Notes: generated from the letters alone by a model not told the origin. A stretch of DNA of 9,700 nt from GWA2-49-15 sp964359085 (GCA_964359085.1 CAYHRT010000153.1:1-9700); one strand, 5' to 3'; shown: positions 1 through 6,650, counted from the stretch's first letter. A program made the numbers and translations.

Positions 1-157
1 CAACAGGGGTAATGCTTGAAGCACCTCCTCCACCACCACCTCCGTTCGCATTTACAGGTGTCACGGGTGTACGCACGCCAGGATCTTGAATGATCGCAAA
101 TGCATCTATCCCGATGGTAAAGGCCACTAGAGCAATTAAACCGATAAGTGATTTCAT
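1..157 (-). CDS. Small secreted protein with a glycine run (partial, 3' end outside window)
   Basis: The first 52 codons are visible and the reading frame stays open to the window edge. Residues 1-21 form a classical Sec signal peptide: Lys at position 2, a hydrophobic core at about residues 4-17, and an AFA motif at 19-21 giving a probable cleavage after Ala21. The mature part begins IIQDPGVRTPVTPVNAN and then has seven consecutive glycines (39-45) followed by ASSITPV. The start is supported by GGGAAT a few bases upstream of the ATG at 157; an in-frame alternative was not seen. The protein is therefore exported, and the Pro/Thr/Gly-rich start of the mature chain looks like a flexible linker. 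I do not recognise the family and cannot judge its full length or function. It is the third gene on the minus strand, 98 bp beyond the stop of the preceding secreted-protein gene, so it may have its own promoter. Confidence 0.75.
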   Translation of the reverse strand, partial: MKSLIGLIALVAFTIGIDAFAIIQDPGVRTPVTPVNANGGGGGGGASSITPV

Positions 158-217
158 ACTTAAATTCCCATTTTATCAGACCATACGGCCTGAGAATTCA
201 AATGCTCATCGGCAAAA

Positions 218-244
218 TTTTTAGAATATTTAAAAAAGTATCAA
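218..244 (-). promoter_or_regulatory. Weak promoter candidate for the glycine-run protein gene
   Basis: On the minus strand TTGATA (bases 244-239) resembles a -35 box, and TAAAAA (223-218), 15 bp away, could be a -10 box. The region is very AT-rich. Transcription starting near base 211 would give a leader of about 50 nt to the ATG at 157. That leader would include a possible imperfect hairpin (188-213: GCC-TGAG against CTCA-TC-GGC, with a two-base bulge and a 10-base loop). The spacing is shorter than optimal and the -10 box is poor, so this is only a candidate. Confidence 0.2.
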
Positions 245-255
245 AAATAATGAGG

Positions 256-1263
256 CTAATTCATGAGTAAAAAAGACGGTGTCTTTGCAGCAGGGCCTGC
301 GGGGGGAAATTTTATTTTTAACACCTCGGTAACATTTTTTTTAAACTGGTTTGTTTTATCATTGCTGTAATTAACGTCTAAAACCGTCATATTTGTTTGT
401 CCCTTTCCTTCATTTAATATATTGATAGTCCTAGGAAATTCATGGATCCCGTCCATTAGGATATAGTTGACAAAATTATACTCTATGACTTGCTCATAGA
501 GGTTGGATTTGAATTTTTTAAGCCTAAATGTTTCATCATCAAAAGAAGCGTCAATATTTTCAAGTTTTAAAACCCAGCTTATTTCTCTTCCTGTTTTTAT
601 CATCTTAAGAATTGAGGGCAGTTTATAAAATCTCGTACTCATTATCTCGTCTATTTTATTTTTTTCCGCATCACTTTTTGGCTTTAATGGGCTATTACCA
701 GAATCTGGGGCCTCACCAGATTTTAAAAAAACTAAATAGGCTTCCAGGAGTTTGATTTTATCTTGATTTAAAACATCTTTCTCATTCACAAAATCATTGT
801 TTCTCTTTTTCAATAAGGCAGTGATAATTTTTGAGTTATTCGTCCCAAGCATGGACAATAGAGCATAAAAACTTAATGAAACATCTTCTTCCCCTTTGGC
901 GATTGCCGCTTGTATATCATCAGAATACTTATAATCAATTATCGTTTTATAGTTAAAATCGGGAGATGTATAAACAGTATGTAACACATCCAATTGATAG
1001 TCGTTGCGCTGTAGCAACATTATCTTTATGTAATACTCCTTATGCTGTCCATCCGTAGTATCTAGTTGAATGTCTGATTGAGACTCCGATTGGGTGTCTG
1101 TCACCAAAGCGGTCTTAATTTTGGCCCTAACTGTAATCAGTTTTTCACTTACTGGTTTATTGTTCAAATTCTTAAAAAGACCTTCAAGCGAAGGCACGGC
1201 AGAAAAAGAACTTGGAGATATTATGATCGAGAATACCAGTATATAGGCAAGATTAAGATTCAT
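256..1263 (-). CDS. Predicted secreted protein of unknown function, downstream of galU
   Basis: This 335-residue protein has an N-terminal hydrophobic segment (about residues 5-17) ending in SPSSFSA, read as a Sec signal peptide cleaved near residues 21-22. There is no Cys, so it is not a lipoprotein. The n-region lacks Lys or Arg, which is unusual. The mature chain has a charged, probably helical middle (about 115-225), a low-complexity patch around 183-200 (Gly/Pro/Ser/Lys) and a C-terminal part (about 228-318) that alternates like beta strands. That part includes an EFPRTINIL stretch that faintly recalls periplasmic lipid-carrier or DUF-type beta folds; this resemblance is only a guess. 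The tail is PPAGPAAKTPSFLLMN. The start is well supported: AGGA lies seven bases upstream of the ATG, inside the end of galU, and the two genes overlap by 11 bp, so co-expression with galU is likely. I do not recognise the family. Confidence 0.85.
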   Translation of the reverse strand: MNLNLAYILVFSIIISPSSFSAVPSLEGLFKNLNNKPVSEKLITVRAKIKTALVTDTQSESQSDIQLDTTDGQHKEYYIKIMLLQRNDYQLDVLHTVYTSPDFNYKTIIDYKYSDDIQAAIAKGEEDVSLSFYALLSMLGTNNSKIITALLKKRNNDFVNEKDVLNQDKIKLLEAYLVFLKSGEAPDSGNSPLKPKSDAEKNKIDEIMSTRFYKLPSILKMIKTGREISWVLKLENIDASFDDETFRLKKFKSNLYEQVIEYNFVNYILMDGIHEFPRTINILNEGKGQTNMTVLDVNYSNDKTNQFKKNVTEVLKIKFPPAGPAAKTPSFLLMN

Positions 1264-2155
1264 GATCGCTTCCTGATGATAAGTCTTTTGCTAATTTTTT
1301 TATCAACTCTGCCGCATATTTCTTTAAGCGAACGTCCTCTAATGCAAAATTAACGGTTGCATCCAAATAGCCAAAAATGTTACCTGTATCATATCTTTTT
1401 CCTGTAAAAAAATGTGCATATACTGGACGAGAATTACACATAAGATTAATGGCGTCGGTAAGTTGATATTCGCCCCCGGCACCACGCTTGATTTTCTTTA
1501 GGTAATCAAAGATATCACTGCTCAGTATATACCGGCCTGGGGTTGCCCAAGTCGTGGGTGTCTTGGCGGGACTCGGTTTCTCTACCATTTCCTTCATCTG
1601 GACTGTTTGCTTATCTCCACTAATAAAAGTTCCATCAACAATCCCGTATTTTGACACATCCTCTTTTGGGACATCCATAATTCCGATAACCGGATTGTCA
1701 CCGTAAGTCTCCGATATTTTCATGAGCTGCATGGTACAGGGCTGTGTTCCCCTAATCAGATCGTCGCCTAAAAGAACAGCGAAGTTGGCTTTCCCAATAA
1801 GCCTTTCGGTCGTTAAAATTGCATGCCCTAAACCAAGTTGCTCTTTTTGCCTGACAGATACAATTTCAGCCAGTGTCCCTATCTTTTGTATTAATTCCAG
1901 TTCTTTGAGCTTATTATTCGTTTCGAGAAATTTTTCCAAAGCATAATTGCGGTCAAAATAATTTTCTATACTCTCTTTATTAGAGGAATTTACAAATACT
2001 ATTTGCTCAATACCGGAATCTATCGCTTCCTGAACGATATAATGAATCATAGGGATATCTAGTATCGGAATCATTTCTTTAGGAATTTCTTTTGTGGCCG
2101 GTAGAAATCGTGTGCCTTTACCGGCAACGGGGATGACGGCCTGCTTAATTTTCAT
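1253..2155 (-). CDS. galU: UTP--glucose-1-phosphate uridylyltransferase (GalU)
   Basis: The enzyme makes UDP-glucose and pyrophosphate from UTP and glucose-1-phosphate in the cytoplasm, supplying glycan, LPS and UDP-sugar pathways. The 300-residue length is normal for bacterial GalU. The nucleotidyltransferase signature is at residues 10-29 (VAGKGTR at 10-16, then PATK, then PKEM). Further on are the nucleotide-contacting QLGLGHAI, the metal-site region LLGDDLI (GDD or ADD is a common variant of PDV), KYGIVDG, EKPSPAKTPTTWATPGRY, GGEYQLTDAI and GKRYDTGNIFGYL. Together these identify GalU rather than a dTDP-glucose or glucose-1-phosphate adenylyltransferase. I chose the ATG at 2155 because AAGGA lies eight bases upstream. 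A start eight codons earlier (2179) would add MQSPRNSV, not typical of the family, and would run into the divergent gene. The 3' end overlaps the next minus-strand gene by 11 bp. Confidence 0.96.
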   Translation of the reverse strand: MKIKQAVIPVAGKGTRFLPATKEIPKEMIPILDIPMIHYIVQEAIDSGIEQIVFVNSSNKESIENYFDRNYALEKFLETNNKLKELELIQKIGTLAEIVSVRQKEQLGLGHAILTTERLIGKANFAVLLGDDLIRGTQPCTMQLMKISETYGDNPVIGIMDVPKEDVSKYGIVDGTFISGDKQTVQMKEMVEKPSPAKTPTTWATPGRYILSSDIFDYLKKIKRGAGGEYQLTDAINLMCNSRPVYAHFFTGKRYDTGNIFGYLDATVNFALEDVRLKKYAAELIKKLAKDLSSGSDHES

Positions 2156-2163
2156 TACACTAT

Positions 2164-2172
2164 TCCTTGGAG
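2164..2172. promoter_or_regulatory. Back-to-back Shine-Dalgarno sites of two divergent genes
   Basis: The nine bases TCCTTGGAG hold two ribosome-binding sites on opposite strands, directly abutting. AAGGA on the minus strand (2168-2164) lies eight bases before the galU ATG at 2155, and GGAG on the plus strand (2169-2172) lies nine bases before the ATG at 2182. They decide both starts and leave only 26 bp between the two start codons. Promoters for both genes must therefore lie inside the opposite gene's 5' coding region. Confidence 0.75.
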
Positions 2173-2181
2173 ATTGCATTT

Positions 2182-3102
2182 ATGACATCTTGTGGAAATA
2201 AATATACAACTTTTTTAAGCGCAATTCTAATTTTCTCTTTCATAATTACCTGTGCCAGCGCTTCGCAAAATTTTGAGACTACCCGCCTAAAATCGACGGC
2301 CGGCGCTGGAGTTGGTTCAATTTTGATGGATGAGTCTACCGTTTTAAATCCGGCACCTCTTGCTTTTTTTAGCCTTTCGGCCCTCTATATTCAAAAGGCG
2401 ACGGCCACTCAGACCTTCGCAAGTGAAGATTCCAGACCCCTAACCGCCCCAGAAAAAAGTGAGCAACTTGGCGTTATCGCAAGCGATGGCCGTGGTAAAG
2501 TTGCGGGATCTATTAGCTTTAATAAAATTGAAATTGATTCTCAAAAACATAAACGCATGGCCGCTTCTGTTGCCTATCGAACTGGCGATGCTTCAGCAAT
2601 TGGTATTGCCTACAAAATGAATGAAGCTGCTACTAAGGATGCTTCTGCTCTAGACTATCTTGTTAGAAAATATAGTACAATTTCCATTGGAATTACTCAT
2701 GTTTTCGAAAATGGGTTGTCTCTGGGGCTTTTGGCCGATGACCCTCAAGAGAAAGGGCCAAATGGCGGACGCGGGACCGTTGGTCTGCAATATGTTTACA
2801 AGAATTTCATTACTTTGATGAGCGATTTTGGTTCAAAATACAAAGCCTATACCTTTTCGGAAAATATGGTTTACCGTCTCGGAGCGCAGTTTTCACTATT
2901 TAAGGATCTCTTTCTCCGTATTGGAACTAACTACGACCAAGGGCTTGCCTCAAAATCCAAAGGCATTGGTTTGTCCTGGATTCAACCTCGCCTCATGCTT
3001 GATTTTGCCTTACAAAGCATCACTAAAATGCAACGAGATTCTCTAGATCAGAGAAATAGCAAAGAAAAAGAGTCAAGCATCTCACTCTCTTATCGTTTTT
3101 AG
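2182..3102 (+). CDS. Predicted beta-barrel outer-membrane protein
   Basis: This 306-residue protein has a Sec signal peptide (Lys7, hydrophobic core about 11-22, ASA at 25-27, probable cleavage after Ala27). The mature N-terminus contains STAGAGVGS, a short acidic stretch and then LNPAPLAFF. I recall this layout from outer-membrane proteins of predatory deltaproteobacteria-type genomes, and it is loosely FadL/PorV-like. The rest has repeated short amphipathic strands with glycines and aromatics (GSISFNKIEI, ASVAYRTG, IGIAYKM, SIGITHVFENGLSLGLL, GTVGLQYVYKNF, FLRIGTNYDQG). The chain ends SISLSYRF, with the terminal Phe expected for BAM-inserted barrels. Start choice: ATG at 2182 has GGAG nine bases upstream; a TTG at 2167 in the same frame has no such site. 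Cys24 is not a lipobox because Thr precedes it. The ligand is unknown. The next gene begins 59 bp downstream and may be cotranscribed. Confidence 0.82.
   Translation: MTSCGNKYTTFLSAILIFSFIITCASASQNFETTRLKSTAGAGVGSILMDESTVLNPAPLAFFSLSALYIQKATATQTFASEDSRPLTAPEKSEQLGVIASDGRGKVAGSISFNKIEIDSQKHKRMAASVAYRTGDASAIGIAYKMNEAATKDASALDYLVRKYSTISIGITHVFENGLSLGLLADDPQEKGPNGGRGTVGLQYVYKNFITLMSDFGSKYKAYTFSENMVYRLGAQFSLFKDLFLRIGTNYDQGLASKSKGIGLSWIQPRLMLDFALQSITKMQRDSLDQRNSKEKESSISLSYRF
2201..2230 (-). promoter_or_regulatory. Weak promoter candidate for galU, inside the divergent gene
   Basis: On the minus strand TATATT (2206-2201) is a five-of-six match to a -10 box. TTAGAA (2230-2225), 18 bp upstream, is a poor -35 box. 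The predicted start near 2194 would give a leader of about 40 nt carrying the AAGGA site of galU. It lies within the signal-peptide codons of the outer-membrane protein gene, as the 26-bp gap forces. The evidence is sequence resemblance only. Confidence 0.25.
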
Positions 3103-3116
3103 TTTCGACAAAGTAC

Positions 3117-3128
3117 ATTAAATTTAAT
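3117..3128. repeat. 12-bp perfect AT palindrome between two plus-strand genes
   Basis: ATTAAATTTAAT reads the same on both strands. It sits in the 59-bp gap between the outer-membrane protein gene and the CFI-box gene. It could be an operator half-site pair or a local AT-rich promoter element, but in such AT-rich sequence a chance palindrome is quite possible. I found no good -35/-10 pair around it. Confidence 0.3.
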
Positions 3129-3161
3129 CAAACTTTCTTTTTGGTCGATTAGGTATGTGCT

Positions 3162-3875
3162 ATGGCGGCCAAAAAAAAACAGGGTGCTGAAGAAAGCGAA
3201 GAGCGAGAACGCCCTAAATACATTATTCAAAGATATCGTGATCGCCTAAGTGTCTTGCGACATGCTCAGGAGTTTTCGCATAAGGATGATATTGCCAGAG
3301 CTGTCACTGCATATATGAAATATCTTGATTCTTTGGCCGCATATTTTGAGGTCACTGAAGATAAACTTCATCCTGAACTTTTTGTCCGCGACAAAAACCT
3401 CGCCGAAATCCTGCTTATAAGCCAAGTTTATTGGGATCTTGCTAAGGCCTATGATAGATCACCTCGGCTGAAAAAGGAATGCGAGCGGTGCCTTAATCAA
3501 TTCGTCAAATTTAGTCTGGGCTTTAAATTTCAGTTCATAAACAGTGAGATGTTACGAAAATTTATCAAGAAAAGGGCGGCCTACAACCCAGCGCTTTTTA
3601 CAAATTCATTTGAAAAGCTCAAGCTCAACTCCAGTAGCTGTTACATCGCCACATACTCTTTCAATGAAAATTCTACTGTTGTGCGCGATCTTAGATTGTT
3701 TAAGCAAAAACTGCTTCAATTTCGATTCGGCTCGTCACTGACCGACTATTATTACCAACAATCTCCAAATTTGATCGATTTCTTTATTGAGAACCCTAAT
3801 TTTGGCATTATTTCCAACTCAATCATTATTAGACCATGCCTCAGGGTCTTTAGTTTCTTTGCAAAAATTATTTAA
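3162..3875 (+). CDS. Protein with C-terminal CFI-box domain (CYIAT variant)
   Basis: This 237-residue protein has no signal peptide. Its N-terminus is strongly charged (MAAKKKQGAEESEERERPKY), so the body is probably cytoplasmic. Residues about 20-150 are predicted mainly helical and match no family I can name. Residues 157-230 fit the CFI-box-CTERM pattern: a Ser/Cys lead-in (SSSCYIAT, Cys160), then VVRDLRLFKQKLL (173-185), DYYYQQSP (195-202) and an Arg-Pro-Cys-Leu-Arg stretch (224-228). The usual form is CFIATAAYG, LR-x-FRD, YY-x-x-SP and R-x-L-x-P. Here Phe is Tyr and the AAYG portion is YSFN. The molecular role of this domain is not established to my knowledge. The start at 3162 has a modest AGGT site seven bases upstream; ATG at 3155 is in another frame and soon stops. 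It lies 17 bp before the LptG-like gene, so they may be cotranscribed. Confidence 0.75.
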   Translation: MAAKKKQGAEESEERERPKYIIQRYRDRLSVLRHAQEFSHKDDIARAVTAYMKYLDSLAAYFEVTEDKLHPELFVRDKNLAEILLISQVYWDLAKAYDRSPRLKKECERCLNQFVKFSLGFKFQFINSEMLRKFIKKRAAYNPALFTNSFEKLKLNSSSCYIATYSFNENSTVVRDLRLFKQKLLQFRFGSSLTDYYYQQSPNLIDFFIENPNFGIISNSIIIRPCLRVFSFFAKII

Positions 3876-3892
3876 GTCTCTATAATTTCCTA

Positions 3893-5002
3893 ATGACCAA
3901 ACTTCAGCAAATGATCACATTGACATGGCTTAAATTCTTCTTGGGGTCAGTAATTGCTTTTGTTCTTCTTATGTCGATCGCCAATCTTATTAGCGGCCTA
4001 CTCCGAACTAATGTGACCGCCTACGAGGTTTTAATCAACCATTTGATAGAATTGCCCGGTAATGCTTCAAAAATATTTCCTGTTTCCTGTCTCACTGGAA
4101 CCCTTTTTTGTATCAATAAATTACAAAGTCGCAATGAACTCGTGGCCATATTTGCGGCCGGATTCTCGCGAATGAAGTTTGTTTTAACCATTATCATATT
4201 ATCTCTATTCGCTGCTGTGGTTCAAATTTATCTGGCTGGTTACATCTACCCCTTTGCAAAGTCCAAGAAAAACATCCTTATTGAGCAAAGTGAAACCAAA
4301 TTTCGAAATCTTAAAACTAAGGCACTTACTTCTAGTACTATTGGCACAGGCAAGATCTGGTTTAAAGGTAGTAACTACTTTTTTTCCTTTACACACTACG
4401 ATAAATTTTCAAAGAGTCTTCTAGACTTAGGTATCTATGCTTATGATAGAAATTATTTACTGGCCGGTAAAACCTTCACCACAAAGGCAATTTTTGAAAC
4501 CGCAACTAATCAGTGGAAATCCGATTCTAGCCTGCAGATTTTAGGCCTCAATAATCATGAGCATCCAAGATTAATAGTCTCGGGACCGAGCACTATCGCG
4601 CTTGCAGAAACATCCGATGATTTTCTCAAACTTGAATCAGATATTAATTCTCTCAACCTCCATAGTCTCTATTACTATTTAAAAAATATAGGGCGATCAG
4701 GCATTAATATTGATGAATATCTGGTTCAGTTTTATGATAAAATTAATGCTGCGATTTCATGTATTTTACTTTCTGTTTTTGCTGCTGTTTCAATCTTTCG
4801 TCCTAACCGTCGGCAATCATCATTTGGAAAAACTATTGCCTTTGTTTTTGTCTTTACGCTTATTTTCTGGTTACTCATTAGCTATTTTCAAGAGCTCGGA
4901 AACAGTTCGCGCTTGGCTCCGATTTATGCGTGTTTTTCTGTAAGCTTTGCTTTTGTTATTTATCTTACATGCATTTACATAAAAAATAGAAAACTGACAT
5001 GA
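3893..5002 (+). CDS. lptG: LptF/LptG-family LPS export permease (probably LptG)
   Basis: LptF and LptG are the two membrane subunits of the LptB2FG ABC transporter, which extracts LPS from the inner membrane and passes it to LptC and LptA. This 369-residue protein has the family layout: TM1 about 13-33, TM2 about 59-77, a cytoplasmic coupling segment with LQSRNELVAIFAAGFSRMK (77-95), TM3 about 96-118, a periplasmic beta-jellyroll-type region about 125-280, then TM4-6 at about 285-302, 314-332 and 342-362. ELVAIFAAGFS corresponds to the conserved EL-x-A-x-x-A-x-G-x-S of YjgP/YjgQ. The late FQELGNSSRLAPIYACF fits the LptG-type LG-x-x-x-x-LPP region, which is why I favour LptG over LptF, though not firmly. 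No LptF partner is adjacent. There is no clear Shine-Dalgarno before the ATG at 3893. The stop overlaps the next start as ATGA, suggesting translational coupling with the glycosyltransferase. Confidence 0.87.
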   Translation: MTKLQQMITLTWLKFFLGSVIAFVLLMSIANLISGLLRTNVTAYEVLINHLIELPGNASKIFPVSCLTGTLFCINKLQSRNELVAIFAAGFSRMKFVLTIIILSLFAAVVQIYLAGYIYPFAKSKKNILIEQSETKFRNLKTKALTSSTIGTGKIWFKGSNYFFSFTHYDKFSKSLLDLGIYAYDRNYLLAGKTFTTKAIFETATNQWKSDSSLQILGLNNHEHPRLIVSGPSTIALAETSDDFLKLESDINSLNLHSLYYYLKNIGRSGINIDEYLVQFYDKINAAISCILLSVFAAVSIFRPNRRQSSFGKTIAFVFVFTLIFWLLISYFQELGNSSRLAPIYACFSVSFAFVIYLTCIYIKNRKLT

Positions 5003-6597
5003 CTTTTTCTTTTCCTAGACAAGATAGCAATTTTTGGTCGTATCTCGCTCTGGTATTTATTTTTTTTCTCTTTCTTTTCCACATTGGAGATCAGTCAGCT
5101 CCGAGACAAGGCACCGAAGGATTTTATCTGCAGATTTCAAAGGAAATGTTTTCAAAAAACTCTTATCTGATTCCATACTACCTAAATGAGCCCCATTTCT
5201 CTAAGCCACCTTTACAATTTTGGCTGACTACACCTTTTTATTTTATTTTTGGAGAAGGTCTATGGTGTGCACGGAGTGCTATTTTTTTAATTACGTGCAG
5301 CCTAATTGCATATACTTCTAAACTCTTGAGTCGATTAGGCTCCCTCTGCGCATTAAACATCTTTATACTGTTTATTTCTACTTTTGGAGTTATCAAGTAC
5401 TCACGTATCTATATGATGGATGCCTTTTTTACTTTTTTTACCGGTGCCGGAACCCTCTTTGCGTATGATTACCTAAAAACTAAGCATCTTCATTCCTTAA
5501 TTGTCAGTGCTTCACTCTTGGCTGCATCTACATTGGTTAAAGGTCCAATTTCGATTGTTATGGCATTCACTGCTCTTTTAGTTTTTATCCTGATTCACCG
5601 AAATCGGGAGCAATATAAGGCCTTTTTCCAACTTCTGATTTTGATTATTATCCCAGCCTCTCTTTGGTATATCGCTTGTTTCTATCAATTCGGCAGCAAA
5701 TTTTTTGATTATTTCTTCATCCGCGAAAACCTAGGCAAACTAACAACGAAAGCTTATAGTCCGTTTGTTCTAGTTCAGGGGCTTTTTCTTTTTTCTTTTC
5801 CTGCGATCATACCTTTTGCTCTCCTTCTCTATCGTGATATTAAATCACGCGCCATATTTAAGACAGACCTAAACTTATTTTTAACAATCTGCTTGATTGT
5901 CTTTTGGTGTATCTGGTTGATTCCTACTCAACGCTCACATCACTACGCTATGCCAGCTACTTTTTTTGTTATCTCATATGTCGCAGTTTCTCGTTTTGAT
6001 TCTGTCTGGTTTGCAAAATTAGTTAATGCATTTTCTTTGGGTTTAAGTACTCTAGGAATTATCGTGACAGTTTTCATCTTATTTTATAAGCAGTTCTTAC
6101 CAATGATCTCAATCTCTACCTGTATATTCGCGTTCCTTATCTTGATCGCAAATATCTTTTTCACTATCTTTGGCAAAGGAACAATAACTCTTCGGCTCGC
6201 TCAGTATACGGCAGCTTTCCTTATGATTTGGTATCATCTCGCTTCAATGGTGGCCTTGCCTATTTTACCTGAAAGAGTCAGAGAGCAACTTATTGGCACC
6301 AATTCAAGCATCCGAATCGGAGTTGTTTATCGCAAACCATATTTTGTCTCTGAACTTCTCAATCGAGACATTGAGTCATTGTCCCAAATTCAAGGTGACA
6401 ATGAATTACGCAGCACCAACTATGACTATTTGATTATGCCTTTGCCTACGACGATTTCACTATCAAATTATCAAATTCATGATTCATGGAACGTATGGAA
6501 AAGAGGACTGCGAATGAAAGAAATTTATGATAGGCTGATAAATAATAAATTAGATGAATTGCAAGAAAGCTATACGCTCTTTAGTCGCAAGATATAA
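4999..6597 (+). CDS. ArnT/PMT-like polytopic glycosyltransferase
   Basis: This 532-residue inner-membrane protein resembles ArnT (GT83/PMT superfamily), which moves a sugar from undecaprenyl phosphate to lipid A or another periplasmic acceptor. About 11-13 hydrophobic segments cover residues 13-422, followed by a soluble tail (423-532), normal for the family. The first periplasmic loop (31-77) aligns well: EGFYLQISKEMF and HFSKPPLQFWL match the family's ETRYAEIAREML and YFEKPPLQYWL. Also present are SRIYMMDAFF (135-144), LVKGP (179-183), IRENLGK (241-247) and SHHYAMP (313-319). The Lys of the FEKPP motif is kept (Lys69). The Asp normally before the loop Glu is Thr39, and the Arg two residues after that Glu is Phe42, so donor handling may differ. 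It overlaps the LptG-like gene by 4 bp, which suggests a role in LPS or lipid-A decoration. The actual sugar and acceptor are unknown. Confidence 0.85.
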   Translation: MTFSFPRQDSNFWSYLALVFIFFLFLFHIGDQSAPRQGTEGFYLQISKEMFSKNSYLIPYYLNEPHFSKPPLQFWLTTPFYFIFGEGLWCARSAIFLITCSLIAYTSKLLSRLGSLCALNIFILFISTFGVIKYSRIYMMDAFFTFFTGAGTLFAYDYLKTKHLHSLIVSASLLAASTLVKGPISIVMAFTALLVFILIHRNREQYKAFFQLLILIIIPASLWYIACFYQFGSKFFDYFFIRENLGKLTTKAYSPFVLVQGLFLFSFPAIIPFALLLYRDIKSRAIFKTDLNLFLTICLIVFWCIWLIPTQRSHHYAMPATFFVISYVAVSRFDSVWFAKLVNAFSLGLSTLGIIVTVFILFYKQFLPMISISTCIFAFLILIANIFFTIFGKGTITLRLAQYTAAFLMIWYHLASMVALPILPERVREQLIGTNSSIRIGVVYRKPYFVSELLNRDIESLSQIQGDNELRSTNYDYLIMPLPTTISLSNYQIHDSWNVWKRGLRMKEIYDRLINNKLDELQESYTLFSRKI

Positions 6598-6650
6598 GTA
6601 TCGCCTGCCTAGACTGTTATTCTGCCTTGTGATAGAAACTTCTTATTAGT

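Noticed and set aside
188..222. Possible rho-independent terminator hairpin in the 98-bp gap
   Set aside because: The stem (GCC-TGAG/CTCA-TC-GGC) has a two-base bulge and a 10-base loop. On the minus strand, the relevant one, no T-run follows it; the A/T run is on the plus-strand side, where no gene ends.
1078..1353. Plus-strand 91-codon open frame across the galU/secreted-protein junction
   Set aside because: It lies antisense to two well-supported genes and its translation has no recognisable domain or signal.
2156..2179. Longer galU reading starting at 2179 (extra MQSPRNSV)
   Set aside because: The internal ATG at 2155 has AAGGA eight bases upstream and gives the typical GalU N-terminus; the extension is not family-like and would cover the start region of the divergent gene.
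2167..2181. TTG start five codons upstream for the outer-membrane protein
   Set aside because: The GGAG site is placed for the ATG at 2182 and lies within the proposed TTG-started codons; a TTG start has no supporting site.
2248..2265. Lipoprotein lipobox at Cys24 of the outer-membrane protein
   Set aside because: Thr precedes the Cys where Gly, Ala or Ser is needed, and an ASA signal peptidase I site follows directly.
4205..4396. Minus-strand 63-codon frame inside the LptG-like gene
   Set aside because: It is a shadow of a clear coding region and has no domain or ribosome-binding site.
6598..6650. Stem TATCGC/GTGATA in the gap before fmt as a terminator
   Set aside because: It has six pairs including a wobble around a loop of more than 20 bases, with no T-run after it.
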